From RBG-13-51-18 sp050014095 (GTDB taxonomy: Bacteria; Chloroflexota; Dehalococcoidia; Dehalococcoidales; RBG-16-60-22): a DNA stretch of 64,000 nucleotides. This document shows positions 41,883 to 50,453 of the stretch, piece after piece; the first letter of the stretch is position 1, and each line of letters opens with the position of its first letter. A program made the position numbers and the translations under genes. Below the pieces are notes generated by a model. It worked only from the letters and a program-made list of their open reading frames with translations, was not told the origin of the DNA and searched no databases. The stretch spans positions 310,001 through 374,000 of the forward strand of contig JBEKDZ010000001.1 of assembly GCA_050014095.1 (NCBI GenBank). The letters are read 5' to 3'.

Positions 41883-42536
41883 ATGCGCATGCACTGGGTC
41901 TACTACTTCGGTCGTGTTTTAATCCGCGTCATTACCTTCCCTTTCATGTTCTGGAAGGTAACAGGTAAAGAAAACCTGCCGCCGGGGCCTGTCCTTATCG
42001 TCTGTAACCACCTGCATATCTCGGACCCGCCCTATGTTGCTGCCAGTATCCCCAAAAAGGCCGTATTTATGGCTAAAGAAGAGCTCTTCCAAAATAAGTG
42101 GTCGCGTTTCTGGGTGGAAAACTTCGGGTCTTTCCCGGTTAGGCGTAAGACCTTCAACAGAGAATCTATCCGGACGGCGGAGGGTTGGTTGAGCAAAGGC
42201 ATATCGCTGATTATGTTCCCGGAGGGCACCAGGAGTAAAGATGGGGGGATGAACCGGGCTTTTACGGGGGCGGCGCTTATAGCCTTGCATACGGGCTTAC
42301 CAGTAGTACCGATAGCTATTACCGGCTCCGAAAATGTCAGCCGTCTTACGTGGAGTTTCCTGCACCACCCTACTATCACCATCACCATCGGCAAGCCGCT
42401 GATTCCTCCTCCCTGCGGCGGTGTACCGACCAAAGAGCAGCGCAACCAGTTTTGCGACGCAATTATGTATAAAATCGCCGAGCTTCTGCCCCCTTCATAC
42501 AGAGGGATATATGGTGAAAAGAAAATTGAAAATTGA
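41883..42536 (+). CDS. plsC: 1-acyl-sn-glycerol-3-phosphate acyltransferase
   Basis: A 217-residue membrane-associated acyltransferase making phosphatidic acid. Seen: an N-terminal hydrophobic segment, NHLHISDP (H-x4-D catalytic motif) near residue 44, the FGSFPVRR block, and FPEGTRSK near residue 118, then VPIAITGSE. It is the second step after PlsY at 31.3 kb. Its 3' end overlaps ispH by 26 bases. Confidence 0.92.
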   Translation: MRMHWVYYFGRVLIRVITFPFMFWKVTGKENLPPGPVLIVCNHLHISDPPYVAASIPKKAVFMAKEELFQNKWSRFWVENFGSFPVRRKTFNRESIRTAEGWLSKGISLIMFPEGTRSKDGGMNRAFTGAALIALHTGLPVVPIAITGSENVSRLTWSFLHHPTITITIGKPLIPPPCGGVPTKEQRNQFCDAIMYKIAELLPPSYRGIYGEKKIEN

Positions 42537-43374
42537 AAAGGCCGGCCGTACCGGCTTCTGCTTCGGGGTCAGGCGCGCCATCAACACCCTGGAGAAGGTC
42601 GCCCGCGAGCGCGGCGGGGTGGAAACTTTAGGGGCGGTGGTACATAACCAGCAGGTGTTGCAAAAGCTGGCGGAAATCAGCGTTAAGGTCGTTAATAACG
42701 TTGACGCAATTAAGGGCGATACCGTAGTTACCAGTTCTCATGGCGTCAGCCCTGATTTGGAGGACAAAATCCGCGCCCGGCGCATCAACGTCATCAGCAC
42801 TACCTGTCCCTTTGTCCGGCGCGCCCAGGTTGCCGCCCGCCGTTTGGCAGAGTCTGGCTTCTTCGTTATCGTCTACGGCGATGTCGACCACCCGGAGGTC
42901 AAAGGGATTTTAGGCTGGGCGAAAGGCAAGGGACTGGCGACGACCGACGAAAAAGACGTGCAGGCGCTTAATCCCCTCCCCCGCCGTCTCGGCATCCTCT
43001 CCCAGACCACCCAAGTGCCTGCCCAATTTGCCGCCTTCGTCAAGAAAATCATCGACCTCGCTCTTAATAAGGACTCCGAGATACGCATTATCGATACCAT
43101 CTGCCACGACATCCGCGAAAGGCAGGCCGCCGCTTTAGAGCTCGCCAACCGCGCCGACCTGATGCTGGTGGTGGGCGGACGCTCCAGCGCCAATACCAAC
43201 CGCCTCGCCGAGCTTTGCGCGCAGGTCACGGAGACATACCTCATCGAGACCGCCCACGAGATCAAGTCCGCCTGGCTCAAGGATAAAAAGCTGGTGGGCG
43301 TTACCGCCGGCGCCTCCACCGACGAATCCACGGTGGACGAGGTGATGAGGAAACTTGAAGCCATGGCTGAATAA
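42511..43374 (+). CDS. ispH: 4-hydroxy-3-methylbut-2-enyl diphosphate reductase
   Basis: A 287-residue [4Fe-4S] enzyme making IPP and DMAPP, the last step of the MEP isoprenoid pathway. Seen: GRTGFCFGVRRAI with the first cluster Cys, GAVVHNQQV, VVTSSHGVSP, STTCPFVRRAQ with the second Cys, SQTTQVPAQF, and DTICHDIRERQ with the third, then GGRSSANTNRLAELC. The ATG at 42511 follows AGAGGGAT and starts the conserved part; a longer frame to 42421 only overlaps plsC. Translation is probably coupled to plsC. Confidence 0.96.
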   Translation: MVKRKLKIEKAGRTGFCFGVRRAINTLEKVARERGGVETLGAVVHNQQVLQKLAEISVKVVNNVDAIKGDTVVTSSHGVSPDLEDKIRARRINVISTTCPFVRRAQVAARRLAESGFFVIVYGDVDHPEVKGILGWAKGKGLATTDEKDVQALNPLPRRLGILSQTTQVPAQFAAFVKKIIDLALNKDSEIRIIDTICHDIRERQAAALELANRADLMLVVGGRSSANTNRLAELCAQVTETYLIETAHEIKSAWLKDKKLVGVTAGASTDESTVDEVMRKLEAMAE

Positions 43375-43399
43375 TATACATGAAAAGGGGGATTACTAT

Positions 43400-44713
43400 A
43401 TGTCGACTTCGCTGGCTGCCAAACAATATCAGCAGGAACAGGAAATACTAAAGAAAGAAATAGAGAAGAAAACCGGCAAAACCACCGAGCAGCTCTATGA
43501 AGAAAGAGAAAAGCGGGTAAGAGACACCATCGAGCTAAAAGTGCCGGATAGGATTCCCCTCACAGCAAACGTAAATATTCACCGTTATACCGGCATCCCC
43601 AATTCAGCCGCGTATTATGACCCCATCGGTTTCAAAAGGGCAATGCGTAAGATTACCCTGGATTTTGAGCCGGATATGTGCAATGCCGGCCTGCCTACCT
43701 CCGGCGATGCCCTGGAAGCTCTGGATGTTAAAAATAGATTATGGCCCGGCGGTCCCCTGCCTCCCGATTATGATTATCAGTTTGTCGAGGGTGAATGGAT
43801 GAAGGAAGACGAATACGACCTTTTCCTCTCGGACCCCTCGGATTTTACGATACGCTATTACCTGCCGCGGATGTATGGCGCGATGAAACCTCTGGCCAAA
43901 CTTCCGCCCCTCGGCATGTTATTCCAGGGGTTTGAAGGTATCACGCCGATGTTCGCTTCGTCTGAATTTATGCAAGTCGCCAAAGCTTTATACAAAGCCG
44001 GACGAGCGACGGCGAAATTCAGGAAAACCATCGGAGACTCTTATGAAGAGTTGGCGCAACTGGGTTTTCCGGCGTTCGCCCACGTGGGCACCGGCGGCGT
44101 AGGCGGCGCCCCTTTTGATACCGTCTCCAGCTTTTTAAGAGGCATGAAAGGCTCAATGCTGGATATGTACCGGCGGCCGGAGAAGTTGCTCCAAGCTTGT
44201 GACATGATATTGGAGAGGCGTATTGCCAATGCCACGCCGGCCGACCCTAAAAAGAGGGGTAATCCCAAGAGAACCGGCATGCCCCTCTGGAGAGGGGATA
44301 AATCCTTCATGTCCGAGAAAATGTTCGATAAGTTTTATTGGCCGGGACTGAAAAAGGCGCTACAGGCTACGATAGACCTCGGATATGTCCCTGTTCCGTT
44401 CTTCGAGGCGGAGTTCGGCGACCGTTTAGAGCGCCTCCTGGAGCTACCAAAGGGCAAGGTCATTGCCTCCATCGAATACGTGGACGCGGTAAAAGCAAAG
44501 GAAATTCTTAAGGGCCACACCTGCCTTTTTGTGCGTATCCCGCTTTCATCGAAACTATGGTCCCTCCGGGAAGTAGAGCAGTTTACTAAAGAGCTGATTG
44601 ACAAAACTCGTAAGGGGGGCGGGATTATCGTCGACGTAAGAATGCCGGACAAAGGCACCGAAGAAGAATATCAGGCAATGTTGAAATCAATCAGGGAGTA
44701 TAGCAGGTATTAG
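43400..44713 (+). CDS. Uroporphyrinogen decarboxylase-family protein
   Basis: A 437-residue UroD-fold protein with an N-terminal helical arm (QEQEILKKEIEKKTGKTTEQ). Seen: VRDTIELKVPDRIPLTANV, a common opening of UroD-like methyltransferases, GFKRAMRKITLDFEPDMC, GTGGVGGAPFDTVSSFLRG, and GYVPVPFFEAEFGDRLERLLELPKGKV. True heme-pathway HemE has about 350 residues and an N-terminal R-x-P-V-W-x-M-R-Q-A-G-R motif that is absent, so a corrinoid-linked or other methyl transfer is more likely (inference). The ATG at 43400 has AAGGGGG upstream. Confidence 0.65.
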   Translation: MSTSLAAKQYQQEQEILKKEIEKKTGKTTEQLYEEREKRVRDTIELKVPDRIPLTANVNIHRYTGIPNSAAYYDPIGFKRAMRKITLDFEPDMCNAGLPTSGDALEALDVKNRLWPGGPLPPDYDYQFVEGEWMKEDEYDLFLSDPSDFTIRYYLPRMYGAMKPLAKLPPLGMLFQGFEGITPMFASSEFMQVAKALYKAGRATAKFRKTIGDSYEELAQLGFPAFAHVGTGGVGGAPFDTVSSFLRGMKGSMLDMYRRPEKLLQACDMILERRIANATPADPKKRGNPKRTGMPLWRGDKSFMSEKMFDKFYWPGLKKALQATIDLGYVPVPFFEAEFGDRLERLLELPKGKVIASIEYVDAVKAKEILKGHTCLFVRIPLSSKLWSLREVEQFTKELIDKTRKGGGIIVDVRMPDKGTEEEYQAMLKSIREYSRY

Positions 44714-44909
44714 ACTGGAAAAAGAACGAGGGAGCAAGGCAACTACAAAAAAGGTCCCACCTTGACTCCCCTCCCCTCACTCCTTATAATTTATCTTAGT
44801 TTACTCTACAGGTTCGTTAATGTCCCATTTACTAAAATAATTACTATTGAGGGTGAATTTATCTTTCAATAGCCTGGAAAGCTAAACTCTCGTCAGGGAG
44901 GAAAAAACT

Positions 44910-46067
44910 TTGGACTACTTTTTAACCGAGCAGCAAAAGACCATCAAAGCGCTCGCCCGCCGCATCGCCGAGGAGAGAATCCTCCCTGTCCGCGCCGAGC
45001 TTGATGAAAAAGAGGAGTTCCCCTGGGATATCGTTAAGGAGCTCGCGGCCGCCGATATGTTCCGCGTCTTCGTGCCGGAGCAATACGATGGCTTAGGCGG
45101 CGGCTGCCTCGACCTGTGCCTGGTCACGGAAGAGCTAAGCCGTATTTGCAGCGGCGTGGCGGTTACCTATGCCGCCAGCGCTTTAGGCTGCATGACGTTA
45201 ATGGAATACGGCACGGAAGAGCAGAAGCGCCGCTTCCTTCCGGATATCGCCGCTGGGAAAAAGCTGGGCGCTTTCGCCATTACCGAGCCTACCGCCGGCT
45301 CTGATGCCTCCAACATCAAGACCACGGCGGAAAAGGTGGCGGGGGGTTACCTCCTTAATGGCACCAAGCAGTTCATCACCAACGGCGGCGAAGCGGAAAT
45401 TTATACCGTCATCGCCCTAACGGATAAAACTAAAGGCGCCCGCGGCGCCAGCGCCATTATCGTGGAAAAAGGCACGGAGGGCTTTACATTCGGCAAGAAA
45501 GAGAAAAAAATGGGCATCCGTACCTCCGCTACCCGTGAGTTAGTCTTCCGCAACTGCCTCGTGCCGGAAGAAAACCTACTCGGTAAGCCGGGACTGGGCT
45601 TCGTCCAGGCGATGCGCCTCTTCGATAAGTCCCGCCCCGGCATCGGGGCGCAGGCGGTGGGATTAGCCCAAGGGGCTTTAGAAGCCGCCACCGATTACGC
45701 CCAGGAGCGCGTCCAGTTCGACCAGCCGCTAATTACCTTGCCTGTCGTCCAGCAAATGCTGGCGGAAATGGCTATCCAGACGGAAGCCGCCCGCGCCTTA
45801 GTTTACGCCGCCGCCCGCTATGTCGACAGCGGCGCCAAAGACGTGACTGAATCGTCGGCTACTGCCAAGGTCTTTGCTTCTGATGCCGCTATGAAAGTGA
45901 CCATCGAGGCCGTGCAAATTTGCGGCGGCGCCGGCTATATGCGCGACTATCCAGTGGAAAAAATGATGCGGGACGCTAAAATCCTCCAGATTTACGAGGG
46001 CACCAATCAGATTTTAAGGAACGCCATCGCCGTCAACCTGCGCAAGAGGAAGGCAAGAACGGCATGA
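44910..46067 (+). CDS. Acyl-CoA dehydrogenase
   Basis: A 385-residue FAD enzyme that oxidises acyl-CoA to enoyl-CoA, or reduces it in bifurcating systems. It starts at TTG after GGGAGGA, since no ATG fits the family N-terminus MDYFLTEQQKTIK. Seen: AFAITEPTAGSDASNIKTTAEK (FAD site) near residue 124, KMGIRTSATRELVF, RPGIGAQAVGLAQGALEAA, CGGAGYMRDYPVEKMMRDAKI, and the catalytic base E363 in YEGTNQI. The stop overlaps etfB by 4 bases. Chain-length preference is not predictable. Confidence 0.92.
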   Translation: MDYFLTEQQKTIKALARRIAEERILPVRAELDEKEEFPWDIVKELAAADMFRVFVPEQYDGLGGGCLDLCLVTEELSRICSGVAVTYAASALGCMTLMEYGTEEQKRRFLPDIAAGKKLGAFAITEPTAGSDASNIKTTAEKVAGGYLLNGTKQFITNGGEAEIYTVIALTDKTKGARGASAIIVEKGTEGFTFGKKEKKMGIRTSATRELVFRNCLVPEENLLGKPGLGFVQAMRLFDKSRPGIGAQAVGLAQGALEAATDYAQERVQFDQPLITLPVVQQMLAEMAIQTEAARALVYAAARYVDSGAKDVTESSATAKVFASDAAMKVTIEAVQICGGAGYMRDYPVEKMMRDAKILQIYEGTNQILRNAIAVNLRKRKARTA

Positions 46068-46849
46068 ACATCGTCGTCTGCCTGAAGCAGGTGCCCGGCA
46101 CTACCGAAGTCAAAATCGACCCCAATACAAATACCCTCATCCGCCAAGGCATCGAGAATATCATCAACCCCTTCGATACTTATGCCCTAGAAGAAGCAGT
46201 ACGGCTCAAGGAAAAGCACGGGGGTAAGGTTACCGTCATCACGATGGGTCCGCCGCAGGCAGATGCCGCCCTCCGTGAAGCCATATCTCTGGGCGCCGAT
46301 GAGGCTGTCTTACTCTCCGACCGCGCTTTTGCCGGCGCCGATACCTGGGCGACCGCTAACACTTTAGCCAAGGCGATTTTTAAGCTGGGCAAAACCGACC
46401 TTATTATTTGCGGTCGCCAGACCATCGATGGCGATACTGGGCAGGTGGGACCGGAAATGGCGGAAATGCTTAATATCCCTTTCGTGGCTTACGTCAGCAA
46501 AATTGAAGAGATAAAAGAAAATTACCTGCGTGTCTCCCGCATGGTCGAGGACGGGCATGAGGTCATCGAGACTAACCTCCCCGCTGTTATCACCGTCGCT
46601 AAAGAGATTAACGTGCCCCGCCTCCCTTCCTTAAGAGGCATTATGAAGTCCAAGAGTGCTGGCATTGCCACCTGGGGCATCAAGGAGCTAGGCGTAGACG
46701 CCAATGCCGTCGGGCTGGCTGGCTCTTCAACACAGGTTATTAAATTTTTCTTCCCGCAGCGCGTCTCTAAAGCGGAGGTGCTTACCGGCGATGCCGCGGC
46801 ACAGGTGGATAAATTGATTGATAAGCTCAAGGAAGCGAACCTGATTTAG
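46064..46849 (+). CDS. etfB: Electron transfer flavoprotein beta subunit
   Basis: A 261-residue EtfB. Seen: MNIVVCLKQVPGTTEVKID, NPFDTYALEEAVRLKE, VTVITMGPPQADAALREAISLGADEAVLLSDRAFAGADTWATA and ICGRQTIDGDTGQVGPEMAEML. The D-G-D-T-x-Q-V-G-P block is that of ETFs that bind a second FAD and can bifurcate electrons, rather than the AMP-binding form of mitochondrial type (family knowledge). It is coupled to the acyl-CoA dehydrogenase gene and followed by ferredoxin and etfA. Confidence 0.93.
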   Translation: MNIVVCLKQVPGTTEVKIDPNTNTLIRQGIENIINPFDTYALEEAVRLKEKHGGKVTVITMGPPQADAALREAISLGADEAVLLSDRAFAGADTWATANTLAKAIFKLGKTDLIICGRQTIDGDTGQVGPEMAEMLNIPFVAYVSKIEEIKENYLRVSRMVEDGHEVIETNLPAVITVAKEINVPRLPSLRGIMKSKSAGIATWGIKELGVDANAVGLAGSSTQVIKFFFPQRVSKAEVLTGDAAAQVDKLIDKLKEANLI

Positions 46850-46854
46850 TTTAA

Positions 46855-46929
46855 CCTCCCCCTTTTATAAAGGGGGATAAGAGAGGGTTTTTATAAAAAC
46901 TCCCTTTCTCCCTCTTTACGAAAGAGGGA
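46855..46929. repeat. Intergenic repeat family C
   Basis: CCTCCCCCTTTTATAAAGGGGG, GAGAGGGTTTTTATAAAAACTCCC and TCCCTCTTTACGAAAGAGGGA stems between etfB and the ferredoxin gene. The last purines may serve as ribosome binding site. Confidence 0.7.
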
Positions 46930-46941
46930 CAATAATAATAA

Positions 46942-47130
46942 ATGGGCATTAAAATAGATACGACGAGATGCACGGGGTGTGGGGCTTGCACTTTTGTCTG
47001 CCCCGTCGGCGTGCTGGAAATAATTGACATGAAGTGCATGGTGAAAGAGGGCTGTATTTCCTGCGGCAAGTGCGTTACAGAGTGTGACTGGCAAGCTATA
47101 ACGCTAGAGAAGGAACCTAAGAAAAAGTAA
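46942..47130 (+). CDS. Small 2[4Fe-4S] ferredoxin-like protein
   Basis: A 62-residue ferredoxin. Seen: CTGCGACTFVCP and CISCGKCVTECD, two C-x2-C-x2/3-C-x3-C motifs; in the first the spacing is C-x2-C-x2-C-x3-C. It is 6 bp before etfA and strongly resembles that protein's own N-terminal domain, so the two likely arose by duplication. It would carry electrons to or from the ETF (inference). Confidence 0.85.
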   Translation: MGIKIDTTRCTGCGACTFVCPVGVLEIIDMKCMVKEGCISCGKCVTECDWQAITLEKEPKKK

Positions 47131-47135
47131 CTGAT

Positions 47136-48314
47136 ATGGGCATAAAAATCGACCCCGTAAAATGTGTGATGTGCGGCAACTGTGTTCCCAGCTGCCCTTT
47201 CGGTGTGCTGGACGTTGCTGATGACAAGATAATCATTAAGGAAGGCTGTAACCTTTGCGGCGCCTGCCGTGATGCCTGCAACTACGAAGCCATCATCATC
47301 GAAGCGCCGCAACCTACGGCTAAAGTCGATGCTTCCGCTCGCGGCGTTTGGGTCTTCGCCGAGCAACGTCGCGGCACGATAAAAAACGTCGCTTACGAGC
47401 TGCTGTCCCGCGGCCGGGAGCTGGCGGATACCTTGAAAACAGAATTATGCGCGGTCTGCCTGGGTCATAATGTCGCCGATGTTGAAAAGCTCCTCGCTCA
47501 CGGTGCGGACAAGGTGTATTTGGTGGACTCCCCCGACCTCGCCGATAACCAGGAAGATTATCTTACGCATAGTCTCCTCGATCTGATAAAAGAGCACAAG
47601 CCAGAAATTGTCCTCGCCGGCGCCACGGCTTTAGGCCGCTCCTTTTTCCCCCGCGTGGCGGCTATCTTAAACACTGGGCTGACTGCCGACTGCACGGGAC
47701 TGGACATCGATACGGAAAAAAGACTTTTACGGCAGACCCGCCCTACCTTCGGCGGGAACATTATGGCGACCATCCTCTGCCCCAATAAGCGACCCCAAAT
47801 GTCCACGGTACGCCCCCGCGTCTTTAAGAAAAATATCGCTGACTCCGCTCGTAAGGGAAAGATTATCAAAGTTGACTTTAAAAAAGAGGGCGTGACGGCT
47901 AAAACCAAGCTCTTGAGTTTCGTCGAAGATATTACGGAAAAGGTCAAGCTGGAAGACGCCGATATTATCGTTTCCGGTGGGCGGGGACTGGGCAAAGCCG
48001 AGAACTTCAAGCTCCTGCAAGAGCTCGCTGATACTTTAGGCGCGGCATTAGGTTCTAGCCGGGCGGCGGTGGACGAGGGGTGGATTCCTTACAGTCATCA
48101 GGTGGGCCAGACGGGCAAGACCGTTTGCCCAAAATTATATATCGCCTGCGGCATCTCCGGCGCTATCCAGCACCTCGCCGGCATGCAGACCTCCGACTGT
48201 ATCGTCGCCATCAACGATAACCCCGACGCCCCCATCTTCCAGGTGGCTCACTACGGCATCGTCGGCGATTTGTTCCAGGTTGTGCCCCTGATGATTAAGA
48301 AGCTGAAGGGGTGA
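47136..48314 (+). CDS. etfA: Electron transfer flavoprotein alpha subunit with N-terminal ferredoxin domain
   Basis: A 392-residue protein: a ferredoxin domain (residues 1-60) with CVMCGNCVPSCP and CNLCGACRDACN, then EtfA. Seen in the latter: GVWVFAEQRRGTIKNVAYELLSRGRELAD, VLAGATALGRSFFPRVAAILNTGLTADCTGLDID, SGGRGLGKAENF, and the FAD-binding block AAVDEGWIPYSHQVGQTGKTVCPKLYIACGISGAIQHLAGM. Fusion with ferredoxin occurs in CarE of the caffeyl-CoA reductase-Etf complex, a known bifurcating system. This favours coupling of acyl-CoA chemistry to ferredoxin (inference). Confidence 0.94.
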   Translation: MGIKIDPVKCVMCGNCVPSCPFGVLDVADDKIIIKEGCNLCGACRDACNYEAIIIEAPQPTAKVDASARGVWVFAEQRRGTIKNVAYELLSRGRELADTLKTELCAVCLGHNVADVEKLLAHGADKVYLVDSPDLADNQEDYLTHSLLDLIKEHKPEIVLAGATALGRSFFPRVAAILNTGLTADCTGLDIDTEKRLLRQTRPTFGGNIMATILCPNKRPQMSTVRPRVFKKNIADSARKGKIIKVDFKKEGVTAKTKLLSFVEDITEKVKLEDADIIVSGGRGLGKAENFKLLQELADTLGAALGSSRAAVDEGWIPYSHQVGQTGKTVCPKLYIACGISGAIQHLAGMQTSDCIVAINDNPDAPIFQVAHYGIVGDLFQVVPLMIKKLKG

Positions 48315-48319
48315 AAGAA

Positions 48320-49393
48320 TCATTCATTAGCCCTTTTGGGTATTAGGGTATATTTTAAATTCCGGGCTTTCCCCTCGGGCTTTAATAGGCCGGCTTTAAC
48401 CATTTCAGCAATATCTCTCGATGCTGTTATCAACGAGACATTCGCTATTTCTGCATAATATTTGCGTGTTAGGAAACCAACGCGGCTTGCATATACAAAC
48501 CCATCTATCTGCCGTTCGTTCAGACCTGTGTTTTTAAAACCTTCATGCACTATTTCTACTGCTCTTCTCCAATCAGTTAGTCTCCGTTCTAGTGTTTGAG
48601 ACTGTAATACAATAGATTCGGTAAAGAAATCCAGCCATTCAGTGCTTTCGTACCCCGGATGATAGCTTTTCTCCAGCGAGCTTTGTAGCGCATTGATATA
48701 CCCATCTCTACTTCTCTGATAATATGCGTCAAGAGATAACAGTTTGCGAAAACCGTAACCCGATTTTTGTAACAACAAAGTAGCAAGCAGCCTTGCCGTT
48801 CTGCCATTGCCGTCTACAAATGGATGAATTGCTACTAGATGCAAATGACCGATTCCAGCGCGGATAACAGGAGAAATCTGATCGTTACCCATCAGCCATT
48901 CCGAGAACTCCCGCATTAATATCGGCACATCAATGTGTGACGGAGGTTCGTATACCCTTATACCTTGGTCTACTATCCAATTAGGTTCTGTCCTGTATTT
49001 ACCCGGCTGTAGGTGTGTATCGTGAATACCGCTCATAAGTTGCCAGTGTATCTGCATTATAGTTCCTTCGTTTAGAACCGGAATCCCGGCATCAGGTATA
49101 TCAGAGAGATAATCAACAAAATTTAAAGCGCGGGCGTAATTAGCCACATCGACTCTTTCCTTAGGTATTTTAGCGGAAGGCGAAGGCTTGATTGCTTTTT
49201 CCATCTCTTCCTCGGTTATCGTTGCGTTTTCTACCATCGTCGATGAATATGCCGTGCGCATAAAGGACTCACGGCGTAGCCACTCTTCGTGTTTCGGCAT
49301 TATAAGCTGACGCTCAATTCTATACTTGAGTCTTTCGATTTCTTCTAAATTCTCATCGATCTCCGGTGTCATTGTATATTTTGGTACATACAT
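48320..49393 (-). CDS. Fic-family adenylyltransferase with C-terminal wHTH
   Basis: A 357-residue Fic protein that would transfer AMP from ATP to target proteins. Seen: inhibitory helix motif S51-x3-E55-N56 (STMVEN), of the class II N-terminal type, catalytic H190 in HPFVDGNGRTAR (complete H-x-F-x-D-G-N-G-R-x-x-R), and a C-terminal winged helix with FLTRKYYAEIANVSLITASRDIAEMVKAGLL. The DNA-binding tail and palindromes upstream suggest self-regulation. No antitoxin gene is adjacent, which fits the built-in inhibitory helix. It is the only minus-strand gene between etfA and DUF177. Confidence 0.92.
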   Translation of the reverse strand: MYVPKYTMTPEIDENLEEIERLKYRIERQLIMPKHEEWLRRESFMRTAYSSTMVENATITEEEMEKAIKPSPSAKIPKERVDVANYARALNFVDYLSDIPDAGIPVLNEGTIMQIHWQLMSGIHDTHLQPGKYRTEPNWIVDQGIRVYEPPSHIDVPILMREFSEWLMGNDQISPVIRAGIGHLHLVAIHPFVDGNGRTARLLATLLLQKSGYGFRKLLSLDAYYQRSRDGYINALQSSLEKSYHPGYESTEWLDFFTESIVLQSQTLERRLTDWRRAVEIVHEGFKNTGLNERQIDGFVYASRVGFLTRKYYAEIANVSLITASRDIAEMVKAGLLKPEGKARNLKYTLIPKRANE

Positions 49394-49425
49394 CTTAATT
49401 TACCTTATATTCTTGATATTATTAT

Positions 49426-49495
49426 TCATATCATTAGTATATATGATATGATTTATTAGTATACATGATATTATTATATATGTCATTCATATCAT
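49426..49495. promoter_or_regulatory. Operator-like inverted repeats upstream of the Fic gene
   Basis: TCATATCAT at 49426-49434 and its complement ATGATATGA at 49443-49451 form a 26-bp palindrome with 8-base spacer; a third TCATATCAT is at 49487-49495. The region is about four fifths A+T. It lies 33 bp upstream of the Fic start and would suit binding by the Fic C-terminal winged helix (inference). Confidence 0.45.
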
Positions 49496-49538
49496 TTGTC
49501 AATACTTTGCAAGCGTAGTTTTTTCTTTCTCCCTCGCC

Positions 49539-49568
49539 TTGCCACCTATACCGCTTTTACCTTATAAT
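49539..49568 (+). promoter_or_regulatory. Sigma-70-type promoter for the DUF177-rpmF genes
   Basis: TTGCCA at 49539-49544 and TATAAT at 49563-49568 with 18-bp spacer. GGAGGTGAGG follows at 49578-49587, giving a very short leader to the ATG at 49592. Confidence 0.55.
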
Positions 49569-49591
49569 AGAATGCTGGGAGGTGAGGCGGG

Positions 49592-50101
49592 ATGGACATG
49601 AACGTATCCCAGTTGCTCCGCGACCCCATCGGGTCGACGCGAGACTTCCAGATAGACGAGATAATCGATATTGCCGGCGACGGCAAAAGCCAGAAGATAC
49701 AGGGCAGGTGCCATCTGCTCCGCATACAACGCAGTATCCTCGTGAAGTGCGCTTTAAATACCGAGGTCGAGCTTACGTGTAGTCGGTGCTTGAAAAAATT
49801 CCGGCAGCCCTTGAAAATCAAGTTCGAAGAGGAGTTTTTACCAACTATAGATATCTTGAACGGGACGCCGCTACCCTCACCGGAAGAGTCCGTCGCCTTC
49901 ACCATCGACGAGCAGCATACCCTCGACCTGACGGAGGCGGTGCGTCAATACTTGCTCCTGGCTATCCCGATGAAGGCGCTCTGCAAAAAGAACTGTGCTG
50001 GTTTATGTCCCACCTGCGGTAAGAACCTCAACGAAGGCAAATGCAGCTGCCCGGATGACAATATCGACCCCCGCTGGTCAAAGCTGGCGGAACTTAAGTA
50101 A
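49592..50101 (+). CDS. yceD: DUF177 (YceD-like) protein
   Basis: A 169-residue DUF177 protein. In many bacteria yceD precedes rpmF, as here, and the product is linked to 23S rRNA accumulation. Seen: LLRDPIGSTRDFQID at the N-terminus, LTCSRCLKKFRQPLKIKFEEEF near residue 65, and C-terminal CKKNCAGLCPTCGKNLNEGKCSC, the family's Cys pattern. A second ATG two codons on is possible. Promoter and ribosome binding site are directly upstream. L32 follows 45 bp after the stop. Confidence 0.9.
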   Translation: MDMNVSQLLRDPIGSTRDFQIDEIIDIAGDGKSQKIQGRCHLLRIQRSILVKCALNTEVELTCSRCLKKFRQPLKIKFEEEFLPTIDILNGTPLPSPEESVAFTIDEQHTLDLTEAVRQYLLLAIPMKALCKKNCAGLCPTCGKNLNEGKCSCPDDNIDPRWSKLAELK

Positions 50102-50146
50102 ATCAGGTAAAATGTAAGTTAAAGAGTAATAGAACGGAGCTAAAAC

Positions 50147-50362
50147 ATGGGAGCACTACCGAAGCGAAAAAAAAGCAAGTCACGTGCCATGCAAAGGTTA
50201 AGCCATCGCGCTTTAAAGCCGCCGAGGCTGGTGGAATGTCCCCAGTGTCACGCCTTTATCTTGCCCCACCATGCCTGCCCCACCTGCGGCAAATATAATG
50301 GCCGGGACGTAATAAAAATTAAAGAGCCGAAGAAACCGGAGGCGACTACCCCGACGTTATAA
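50147..50362 (+). CDS. rpmF: 50S ribosomal protein L32
   Basis: A 71-residue L32. Seen: MGALPKRKKSKSRAMQRLSHR, the usual basic N-terminus, then the zinc-binding CPQCHAFILPHHACPTCGKYNGRDVI, with four cysteines kept (zinc-binding C+ form). The tail PKKPEATTPTL is short and unstructured. It lies between DUF177 and fabD, the common order apart from missing plsX. Confidence 0.95.
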   Translation: MGALPKRKKSKSRAMQRLSHRALKPPRLVECPQCHAFILPHHACPTCGKYNGRDVIKIKEPKKPEATTPTL

Positions 50363-50453
50363 ACCATCAGACGGGCGCCCGCTATCATCCACTCATTATT
50401 CATGGGCATAGCGCCGGCGCCTTTCTATTTTTTCAAGGGAAGGATAAATCGAG

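Noticed and set aside
43400..44713. HemE (heme-pathway uroporphyrinogen decarboxylase)
   Set aside because: The N-terminal R-x-P-V-W motif is absent, the protein is about 90 residues longer and no heme genes are nearby.
48320..49393. Fic toxin-antitoxin pair
   Set aside because: No small antitoxin frame is adjacent and the inhibitory S-x3-E-N helix is inside the Fic protein itself.
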